A stretch of DNA of 41,270 nucleotides from Comamonadaceae bacterium (lineage in GTDB: Bacteria; Pseudomonadota; Gammaproteobacteria; Burkholderiales; Burkholderiaceae_C), in the NCBI GenBank assembly GCA_947372425.1, contig CANBTQ010000003.1, forward strand, positions 1-41,270. Reading direction: 5' to 3'. The first letter of the stretch is position 1. Every line of letters begins with the position of its first letter. This document shows, one piece after another, positions 8,845-16,617 of the stretch. Both the position numbers and the translations under genes were made by a program. The notes beneath the pieces were generated by a model, which was given only the letters and a program-made list of their open reading frames with translations, was not told the DNA's origin and did not search any database.

Positions 8845-10570
8845 TTCGGACCGGGCGCTGTACGGGCGGCTGCTGGGCTACCTCAAGCCCTACTGGAAAG
8901 CCTTTGCACTGGCCGTGACCGGCATGGTTGGCACGGCGGCAACCGAGCCGGCCTTTCCGGCCATCATGAAATACCTGCTGGACCATGGCTTTCAGGCAAC
9001 CGAAGCGCGCATGGTGTGGCTGATTCCGCTGGGCATCGTCACGCTCTTCATGGCGCGCGGCGTGCTGTCCTTTGTCACCAGCTACCTGATGACCTGGATT
9101 TCAACGCGGCTGGTAACCGATTTGCGCAGGCGCATGTTTGCCAAAATCCTGACCCTGCCGACCCAGACCTTTCACGACCAGTCCTCGGGCAAACTGATCT
9201 CGCGCCTGCTGTACGACGCCGACAATGTCAACCAGGCCGCCACCACGGTGCTGGTTACCGCGGTGCGCGAATCGCTGACGGCCTTGTCACTGCTGGGCTA
9301 TCTGCTCTACCTGGACTGGAAGCTGACGTTGATCACGCTGGCGGTGGGCCCGGTGATTGCCATCATCATCAAGGGCTTTGGCAAACGCATCCGCAATGCC
9401 AGCCGCATGAGCCTGCAGGCGATGCGCCAAACCTCGCACACCATTGAAGAGTCGGTGGCGGCCAACAAGGTCATCAAGGTGTACGGCGGCCAGGCCCAGC
9501 AACTGGAGCGCTTCCATGCGGACACCGAGCAATACCGGCGCTCCATGATGCGCGAAGCCGTGCCCGCCTCGGCCATGACACCGATCACCCACATTGCGGC
9601 CGCATTGGCAATTGCGCTGATTACCTACCTGGCCTTGAGCCAGACCACCGGCCAGGCCGGTGCTTCTGCGGGCGGCTTTGTGTCCTTCATTACCGCCATG
9701 CTGCTGCTGATATCGCCCATCAAGCAGCTGACCACCATCAGCCCCTTGTTGCAGCGCGGACTGGCCGCCTGCGAAAGCGTGTTTGACTTGATCGACAGCG
9801 CCGGCGAAGCCGACACCGGCAGCACCGAACTCAAGAGCGCCATGGGTGTGATTGACTTCAAGGCCGTGAGCTTTCGCTACCCCGGAACCGAAAAGATTGC
9901 ACTGGCCGGCATCGACTTTCACATTGCAGCCGGGCAGACCGTGGCCCTGGTGGGCGCGTCCGGCGGTGGCAAGACCACCGTAGGCGCCCTGCTGCCCCGG
10001 TTTTACAGCCCTACGGCCGGATCGATTTGCATTGACGGCATGGATATCCAGAGCCTGACGCTGGACAGCCTGCGCCGCAATATCGCCCTGGTGAGCCAGG
10101 AGATCGTGCTTCTCCATGACACGGTGTTTGCCAACATTGCCTTTGGCTTGTCCCGCAGTTGCTCGGTGGAAGAAGTGACCCAGGCCGCCATGGCTGCCAA
10201 CGCCTGGGATTTCATTCAACAACTGCCCGGCGGCCTGCAATGCGCCATCGGCGAGAACGGTGCCAAGCTGTCGGGTGGCCAAAGGCAACGCATTGCCATC
10301 GCCAGAGCCATGCTCAAGAACGCGCCCATTCTCATTCTGGATGAAGCCACCTCGGCACTGGATACCGAGTCGGAACGCCAGGTGCAGGCGGCGCTGGCCA
10401 CGCTCATGAAGAACCGCACGACACTGGTGATTGCGCACCGTCTCAGCACCATCGAGCATGCCGATCAAATCATCGTGCTGGACAGCGGAAAGATCGTTGA
10501 AACCGGCACGCACAGCACCCTGATGGGTGCCAACGGCTACTACGCCAACTTGAATCAGATGCAGGCATGA
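8837..10570 (+). CDS. msbA: Lipid A/LPS export ABC transporter permease/ATPase MsbA
   Basis: Six-TM ABC exporter domain, Walker A VGASGGGKTT, signature LSGGQRQRIAIARAML, Walker B ILILDEATSALD. GTG start overlaps the upstream GT stop. Confidence 0.93.
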   Translation: MVDSDRALYGRLLGYLKPYWKAFALAVTGMVGTAATEPAFPAIMKYLLDHGFQATEARMVWLIPLGIVTLFMARGVLSFVTSYLMTWISTRLVTDLRRRMFAKILTLPTQTFHDQSSGKLISRLLYDADNVNQAATTVLVTAVRESLTALSLLGYLLYLDWKLTLITLAVGPVIAIIIKGFGKRIRNASRMSLQAMRQTSHTIEESVAANKVIKVYGGQAQQLERFHADTEQYRRSMMREAVPASAMTPITHIAAALAIALITYLALSQTTGQAGASAGGFVSFITAMLLLISPIKQLTTISPLLQRGLAACESVFDLIDSAGEADTGSTELKSAMGVIDFKAVSFRYPGTEKIALAGIDFHIAAGQTVALVGASGGGKTTVGALLPRFYSPTAGSICIDGMDIQSLTLDSLRRNIALVSQEIVLLHDTVFANIAFGLSRSCSVEEVTQAAMAANAWDFIQQLPGGLQCAIGENGAKLSGGQRQRIAIARAMLKNAPILILDEATSALDTESERQVQAALATLMKNRTTLVIAHRLSTIEHADQIIVLDSGKIVETGTHSTLMGANGYYANLNQMQA

Positions 10571-11286
10571 ATATCCCCATATTGATGTACCACCAGGTCG
10601 ACACGCCTGAGCCCAAAGGTACCAAGCTGCGTGGCCTGACCGTGTCACCCGCATCCTTCGCCAGCCAGATGGCCCTGCTCCGCCTGTATGGGTATCGTGG
10701 GCTGTCCATGCACGATCTGGAACCTTACCTGCGCGGCGAAAAGACCGGCAAGGTGGTGGGCATTACCTTTGATGATGGCTACCAGAACAACCGGATCCAT
10801 GCCCTCCCGGTGCTGCAAAAGAATGGCTTTACGGCCACCTGCTATGGCGTCAGCACGCAGATCAACGGTACCAATGCATGGGACCAGCATCTGGGCATCC
10901 GGCAGAAGCCCTTGATGTCGCGGCAAGACTGGATGCAGTGGCTGCAGGGCGGCATGGAAATTGGCTCCCATGGCCGCAGCCATGCCGACCTGAACACGCT
11001 GGGTGCACCAGAAGCCAACGCGGAAATACGGAGTTCCAAGCTGGAGCTGGAGGCGGAATTTGGATGCGCCGTCCGGCATTTTTGCTACCCCTACGGGCGC
11101 TATTCCGAAGCCCACGAGGCCATGGTGCGTGACGCGGGTTATGCCAGCGCCACCACCACCAACCGGGGCCGTGTGCACGCCGGCCACGACCCGTTTGCCT
11201 TGAACCGCATCATGGTGGCGCGCGCCTGCAACTGGTTGCAATTTTCCATGAAGATACTCACCGCCTATGAGGACAAGCGCTCATGA
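10567..11286 (+). CDS. Polysaccharide deacetylase (NodB/CE4-like) family protein
   Basis: ILMYHQV...VVGITFDDGYQNN...EIGSHGRSHADL...FCYPYGRYSE: the canonical TFDDG, H(S/T)xxH-type and YPYG motifs. ATGA overlap with msbA. Confidence 0.9.
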   Translation: MNIPILMYHQVDTPEPKGTKLRGLTVSPASFASQMALLRLYGYRGLSMHDLEPYLRGEKTGKVVGITFDDGYQNNRIHALPVLQKNGFTATCYGVSTQINGTNAWDQHLGIRQKPLMSRQDWMQWLQGGMEIGSHGRSHADLNTLGAPEANAEIRSSKLELEAEFGCAVRHFCYPYGRYSEAHEAMVRDAGYASATTTNRGRVHAGHDPFALNRIMVARACNWLQFSMKILTAYEDKRS

Positions 11287-12170
11287 TTGCCTTTGCCCTG
11301 TATTGCAAGAGCTATAGCGTCGACGTCTTTCGCGCCCGCCGCCTGGCGGCCAGCGTTCAGAAGTACAACGCCGACAAGATTCCGTTCGTGGTCTCCTGCC
11401 CGGCTGCCGACAAACCCCTGTTTGAAGCGCAGCTCAAGGGTTTCGATCTCAGCATCGTGTGCGATGAGGATATTGTGCAGAGCAACCCCCTGCACAGCGT
11501 GGAGGCTATCAAGCGCATACCCGGCCATATCTCCCAGCAAATCATCAAGTCGGAGTTCTGGCGCCTGGGCATCTGCCGCAGCTACCTGTGTCTGGACTCC
11601 GATTGCCAGTTCATCCGCCCCTTTCACCAGGACGAGTTCCTGAGCCCGGAGGGCGAGCCCTACACCATCATGGACCAGGCGCGCGAATTGCTGATGCCCG
11701 CCATCGCCGCCAACAAGGGCAAGGTCGTCGACAACCTGCTGCGTGAAGCCGCCGAGATTCAGCAGGAAATTGGCCGGCCCGGCAAGGTCTACAACTTTGG
11801 CCCCAACTGCCCGGTATGGGATGCGCGGGTCTGGCAGAGCCTGGAAGCGAATCTGTTGAAGCCGCGCAATATTTCGTTCGCAGAGCTGATCGTCCAGTTT
11901 CCCAACGAGATGCGCTGGTACGGCGAGTCGGTCCTGAAGTTTGGCGCGATCCGCATTCTGCCGGCCCAGCCTTTTTTCAAGATGTACCACTACGCCTGGC
12001 AACTGCGCATGGACAAGCGCCTGGGCATCACCGAGCCCATGCTGGCCCGGCTGTATTGCGGCGTGGTCTACCAATCCGCCTGGGAGCGCCAACTGGACTG
12101 GCCGCGCGAAGGTGGCAATCTGGCATCGCGCCTGGGCAGACGTTTGAGAATGCTCCTCGGGAGAATCTGA
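11283..12170 (+). CDS. DUF6492-like putative glycosyltransferase
   Basis: GT-A-like DxD in YLCLDSDCQFIRPF; translationally coupled (ATGA) to the deacetylase, followed 1 bp later by the O-antigen ligase-like gene. Family name recalled, not searched. Confidence 0.65.
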   Translation: MIAFALYCKSYSVDVFRARRLAASVQKYNADKIPFVVSCPAADKPLFEAQLKGFDLSIVCDEDIVQSNPLHSVEAIKRIPGHISQQIIKSEFWRLGICRSYLCLDSDCQFIRPFHQDEFLSPEGEPYTIMDQARELLMPAIAANKGKVVDNLLREAAEIQQEIGRPGKVYNFGPNCPVWDARVWQSLEANLLKPRNISFAELIVQFPNEMRWYGESVLKFGAIRILPAQPFFKMYHYAWQLRMDKRLGITEPMLARLYCGVVYQSAWERQLDWPREGGNLASRLGRRLRMLLGRI

Positions 12171-12171
12171 G

Positions 12172-13521
12172 ATGCAGGCGTCTTCCGAATTCAACGCCGG
12201 CCCGGCATCCTGGCGAACCACATTTCTGGTGCTTGCCGCCGCGTGCCTGCTGGCGATATGGCCGCTGCCCAACACCATTGCATTTCGCCAGCTGATTCTG
12301 GTGGCGGCCGCCTTGGTAGCCATCGGGACTCTGGTAACCCGCAAGGCAAGCTGGAGCAGCCCGACAAACTGGAACACCTGGCTGTTCTTCAGTTTCTTTT
12401 TGTGGCTGGTATTTCACTACCTTGCGCTGTCCACCAACACCGAAGAACAACTGTATGAACTGCGGGGCGACTGGGCCCGCGCCCTGCTTGCCAGCCTGAT
12501 TGGCTTGGCCTTGGGCTTGCAGGTCCACACACTCCAGGCCGATGCCAAAGGCCGTGCGTTGAGCACCCTCTTCATCGCCGGTCTGGCGGGCACCATCGCA
12601 ATCTATGTGGTGCGCTACCTGGTGGAAGTGCTGCGCACCGGGCAAGCCATTCACACCAATTTCTACATGGAGCCCTATCTCGGGAAGACGCCGCTGGTGG
12701 TGTTTGGCAGCATGCTCTTGTGCGGGTTGTTTGCAAAACTGTCTACCGACCTGACGCGGCAGGAAAAGCGGTTTTGGCATCCGGTGTCGCTGCTGGTCAT
12801 TGTGTGCGTCGGCATGACCTATTACTTCTCCAATACCAAGAACGGGTTCATTGTCTTCATCCTGATTTTTCTGGCCTACGCCTTTCGCGCTCTGCGGGCA
12901 CGCAACCGTGCAAGAAATGCAGACAAATGGGTTATTGCCCTGCTCTTTCTGGCCCTGGCAGGCTTTCTGAAGGTCCACATTGATGCCAACCCCGCCTGGC
13001 TGAACTTCTATGCAGACATCAAGGCGGGGCATGATATTGAGCACAATTTCTACTGGAAAAACGCGGAGCAATACCCGCTGCCCGTCAATGAGCAGGGACA
13101 GGTGGCCAACGGCAGCACCTACGAACGCAGCGCCTGGGCGACAGCGGGCGCCATTCTGGTCCGGGAACATCCATGGGGCTATGGCCTGATCAACCACTCG
13201 TTTGGCGCATTGGCACTGCAGAAGTGGTCTGACTTTTACAAGCCGATCGGCAAGTACCGCCATGCCTCACACAGCGGCTGGCTGGATTTCACCCTGGGTT
13301 TCGGAATCCCCGGGCTGGCACTCGTCATGCTGCCGATGTGGATCGCCTTTTATCGCGCTGCCGGCCAGCAGGGATTCTGGTTTGAGTGGGTTCGCTGGTC
13401 GGTCCCGGTCGTCACCATGGTCTACGCCATTACCGAAGTGTGCACCGCGCACTTCATCGAGTTTCTGTTCTTCTATATCGCGCTGGTCTGCGGCATCACT
13501 GCCCCAAAAACAAAGCCTTGA
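12172..13521 (+). CDS. O-antigen ligase (WaaL/Wzy_C) family membrane protein
   Basis: Multiple hydrophobic TM segments, large loop between late TMs (ANGSTYERSAWATAGAILVREHPWGYGLINHSFG...HASHSGWLDFTLGFGIPGLAL), typical of Wzy_C/WaaL. Confidence 0.88.
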   Translation: MQASSEFNAGPASWRTTFLVLAAACLLAIWPLPNTIAFRQLILVAAALVAIGTLVTRKASWSSPTNWNTWLFFSFFLWLVFHYLALSTNTEEQLYELRGDWARALLASLIGLALGLQVHTLQADAKGRALSTLFIAGLAGTIAIYVVRYLVEVLRTGQAIHTNFYMEPYLGKTPLVVFGSMLLCGLFAKLSTDLTRQEKRFWHPVSLLVIVCVGMTYYFSNTKNGFIVFILIFLAYAFRALRARNRARNADKWVIALLFLALAGFLKVHIDANPAWLNFYADIKAGHDIEHNFYWKNAEQYPLPVNEQGQVANGSTYERSAWATAGAILVREHPWGYGLINHSFGALALQKWSDFYKPIGKYRHASHSGWLDFTLGFGIPGLALVMLPMWIAFYRAAGQQGFWFEWVRWSVPVVTMVYAITEVCTAHFIEFLFFYIALVCGITAPKTKP

Positions 13522-14533
13522 GTCCGCGCTTCAGGCGTCGGGAGAATTTCTGATCCTTGATTTCGTGATCAGAGAACAGTCGCTCCGGCGTCTGGGAATG
13601 CCTGCCAACCGTGACTGGAAGCGCCGATCCGGCAAACATTTTCTCCAGCACCGCAAAAATATTGTATTCAAACAGTATCCGGTTTCTGGCGACGGCCATG
13701 GCTTCTTGTATTTCCGGGGTCAACGGCTGCTGCAGGGTTTTGCGGATCATGGCAACAGCCTCTGCGGGCCGTGAAATATCGATGCGCGTGAGAGACTGCG
13801 CAGGAAAATAATCCAATACATTGGTGCAGCCACTGTATATCGGATAGCAACCGCGCAGAATGGGATCAGCCAGCTTTTCCGTCCAATAATCGGGGTGCCG
13901 CGAGTTTTCCAGGGCAATATGAAACTGATAATCCGCCAATGCCTCATCCTTGTCGGGCATGGGCCGGCTGCCGCGGCCATAATAATCAATTTGGTCCCCA
14001 AATACCTGCTTCAGGTGATTTACAAAGGCCAGCCGTTCGCGGTGTCCTTTGGTGACGGTCTGGTCTGAACACACCACCGAGCACAGCTTGGTCTTGACCA
14101 GTGTAGCGTGCTCCAGATCGGCAAATTCCAACGCCGCCTTGAAGCGCTCGGCACCTGTCTGAAAGCGCACGCCGGCAAACCAGTTGATGCCAACCTGCGA
14201 GCGGATGGTATTGGGGTGTTTGCAGCGACTCTGCGTCGTTAAAACCGTGCCGAATTGATTCAAAAAACCGGGCCGGTACACATGAAAACTCTCCGGCTCA
14301 CCTGCCACAAAAATCCTGCGTTCACGGGGAATTGTTGTGAGAAAATCCACCTGCGGCCAGGCAGAAAAAACCACCAGCCAATCCGCATCCGGATGGCTTT
14401 CCATATCGAAGTAATATTTTGTATTACCCCAGGTGGATTGCTTGTTTTGGAGTTGTCTTTGCCAGGGCCAGGCACCGCCAGACTCATCGACAAAATGTAC
14501 GACCCGGCTGACCGATAAATTAGTTGCACCCAT
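13496..14533 (-). CDS. GT10 family fucosyltransferase-like protein
   Basis: C-terminal GT10 motif YQFHIALENSRHPDYWTEKLADPILRGCYPIYSGCTNVLDYFP, matching the alpha-1,3-fucosyltransferase consensus (F..ENS...DY.TEK...G..PIY.G). Confidence 0.82.
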   Translation of the reverse strand: MGATNLSVSRVVHFVDESGGAWPWQRQLQNKQSTWGNTKYYFDMESHPDADWLVVFSAWPQVDFLTTIPRERRIFVAGEPESFHVYRPGFLNQFGTVLTTQSRCKHPNTIRSQVGINWFAGVRFQTGAERFKAALEFADLEHATLVKTKLCSVVCSDQTVTKGHRERLAFVNHLKQVFGDQIDYYGRGSRPMPDKDEALADYQFHIALENSRHPDYWTEKLADPILRGCYPIYSGCTNVLDYFPAQSLTRIDISRPAEAVAMIRKTLQQPLTPEIQEAMAVARNRILFEYNIFAVLEKMFAGSALPVTVGRHSQTPERLFSDHEIKDQKFSRRLKRGLKALFLGQ

Positions 14534-14600
14534 GGCGCTGGTCTTTTGTATGCAATGCGCAAATAAAAATACAAATAAAAAGTTTATTCATTGATATTTT

Positions 14601-15524
14601 ATGAAGCCTAAATTTTCAATTGCGCTCTGCACTTTCAATTCGATTGAATATATAGAACAATGCATAAACAGCCTGCTCCATCAGACGCTGAAGGATTTTG
14701 AATTAATTATAGTGGATGACGGTTCCAGCGACGGAACCATCGATTATTTAAACCAGCTGACAGACCCCCGCATCCGGCTGCAAATTTTGGGCCAAAACCA
14801 CGGCCTGATTTACGCGCGGACCCAAGCCTTTGCAGCCGCCCGGGCGGACTACATCGCGCTGATGGACGCCGACGATATCGCCCATCCGCAGCGTCTGGAA
14901 GCGCAGTTGCGCGTGCTGGAAGCCGGCAATGTCGATATCTGCGGGACCCGTTACCAGACCCTGGACACTGCCACCGCGCGCCTGCGCAAGCGACCGTCTT
15001 ATGTCCGCAATGCCGATCTGCGGGCGCTGCTGAGCATTTACTGCCCGCTGTGCAACCCGACCGTTAGTTTCAAGCGCACGCTGCTGGAGATAAGCGGCTA
15101 CCAGGAGGCATTTCGCCATGCCGAGGACTATGCCTTCTGGACCGCGCTGTCGGCAGCAGACTGCGTCTTTTACATCGTACCCCGCCACTTGCTGACCTAC
15201 CGGGTTCATCCGCAGCAGGTCAGCCGCGTGAAATCAGGCGCCGCGCGCGAGTCGTTTCTGAAGGCACAGGGCCAGTACGTGCAGGCACTGCTCGGGATTG
15301 CTGCACCGCCCCAGTCCATGCCCTTTGCGGCGCGTATGGATACGGGTTGGCGCTTCATGCAGGCGCTGAACCGCCGCTTGCCTGGCACATCGCTTGCCGC
15401 CAATTACGAAATTTATGCCGAGTTCCAATACCGGCGCAACGGCTGGCGTACGCCGTTCCTCCGTCTGGAGCGACTGGTGGTGGCCTGGCTGAGTAGTCTG
15501 ACCGGACGCCTTGGCAGCCACTAA
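14601..15524 (+). CDS. Family 2 glycosyltransferase
   Basis: FSIALCTFNSIEYIEQCINSLLHQTLKDFELIIVDDGSSDGT...YIALMDADDIAHPQRLEAQL. Confidence 0.92.
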   Translation: MKPKFSIALCTFNSIEYIEQCINSLLHQTLKDFELIIVDDGSSDGTIDYLNQLTDPRIRLQILGQNHGLIYARTQAFAAARADYIALMDADDIAHPQRLEAQLRVLEAGNVDICGTRYQTLDTATARLRKRPSYVRNADLRALLSIYCPLCNPTVSFKRTLLEISGYQEAFRHAEDYAFWTALSAADCVFYIVPRHLLTYRVHPQQVSRVKSGAARESFLKAQGQYVQALLGIAAPPQSMPFAARMDTGWRFMQALNRRLPGTSLAANYEIYAEFQYRRNGWRTPFLRLERLVVAWLSSLTGRLGSH

Positions 15525-15539
15525 GCTGGCCGGTTCCGT

Positions 15540-16589
15540 TCAGGCTGCAGGCACGGCTAACAACGGTGCCAGCACGGCTGCCAGTTCGTCGCCCGCAATG
15601 CTGTCCTCGAGCTCGATGACCTGGCGCGTGCCACGGTAGGAGTGCCACATACGGGGAACCAGCTTGATGCCATCCCCCATCAAACCGGCCAGATGGGTCA
15701 TGCCGCTTTTGGAGCCAATCAGCACATCCGCCCGCACCATTGCATGGAAGGACTCGATAAAGTCCTGGTCTATTTTTTCAACCACATCGCAATCCAGGTG
15801 GCGCAAGGCCTGGACCCAGGAAAAGTCCGCACCCAACTCGGAGCGGTAGCTGCCATTCACGCCCTCACTCAGCACCACCACCTGCAAATGCCGTCCGCTG
15901 GCCTGGGCGAGGGCCTCGAGCACCTGCAGGTACCAGCGGTCAGGCAGCATGCGGTGGGCCAGGTCTGCAAATTGGCGGCCCGGCAACAGATCACCCCGGC
16001 GAATATGCAGGGCCACCTGCAAACTTGCCTTGTCCGTGGCCGAGCCCTTGTCGGCGATGCCCAAGACCTGCCCGGCGCGGTAACAGCGCTTGAACCAGTC
16101 ACGCGTGCTGCCATATTCAAAATCACCGGTCCGCTTCGGTGGCAGCACAAACACCATGCCGTCCTGCGGATGCTGCCGGATCACCGCATCAATCGCGGCA
16201 TAGGCCTGGTCATCATCCTGGTTGTTGGAAGGAATCACGATATCTGGTGCCGGGAGCTCCACCACCCGGACCTGCTTCTTGCGGATAAGCGCCTCAACGG
16301 CTTCGCGGCTGGCGGCGCTTTCGCTGAAGGCAAACATGCGGCAAATAGCGTCGCCGATGCCGTGTGTTTCATGGGCTTTGCGACCGACGATGCGGCGCGT
16401 CCATTGGCGCAGGCGCCACTTGAAGCTGCTCTGGGTCGACTTGATCAGTTGCTTGTCGCTGTAGGCAAACTGCAGCTGGTTGCGCAGGCACACCTTCACT
16501 GCATTGTTGACATGCCCCAGCGAATGTCCGATTCCGGCATCCGGGTTTTCATAGTCAACAAGGTATCGGCCGATGGCTTCAGTTTTCAA
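15540..16589 (-). CDS. Putative glycosyltransferase with HIRRGD (fucosyltransferase-type) motif
   Basis: LQVALHIRRGDLLPGRQF and C-terminal VLIGSKSGMTHLAGLMGDG. The ORF-track N-terminus (to 16997) is out-of-frame sequence of the upstream gene; the true start is a non-ATG codon, tentatively TTG at 16589 (LKTEAIGRYLVDYENPDAG). Confidence 0.65.
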   Translation of the reverse strand: MKTEAIGRYLVDYENPDAGIGHSLGHVNNAVKVCLRNQLQFAYSDKQLIKSTQSSFKWRLRQWTRRIVGRKAHETHGIGDAICRMFAFSESAASREAVEALIRKKQVRVVELPAPDIVIPSNNQDDDQAYAAIDAVIRQHPQDGMVFVLPPKRTGDFEYGSTRDWFKRCYRAGQVLGIADKGSATDKASLQVALHIRRGDLLPGRQFADLAHRMLPDRWYLQVLEALAQASGRHLQVVVLSEGVNGSYRSELGADFSWVQALRHLDCDVVEKIDQDFIESFHAMVRADVLIGSKSGMTHLAGLMGDGIKLVPRMWHSYRGTRQVIELEDSIAGDELAAVLAPLLAVPAA

Positions 16590-16617
16590 GGGATTGTTTC
16601 CGGAAAAAGTTTTCTCT

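Noticed and set aside
9287-12377. Long minus-strand ORFs (9287-10654 and 11265-12377) antisense to msbA and downstream genes
   Set aside because: No domain signatures; they overlap strongly supported plus-strand genes in a tight operon.
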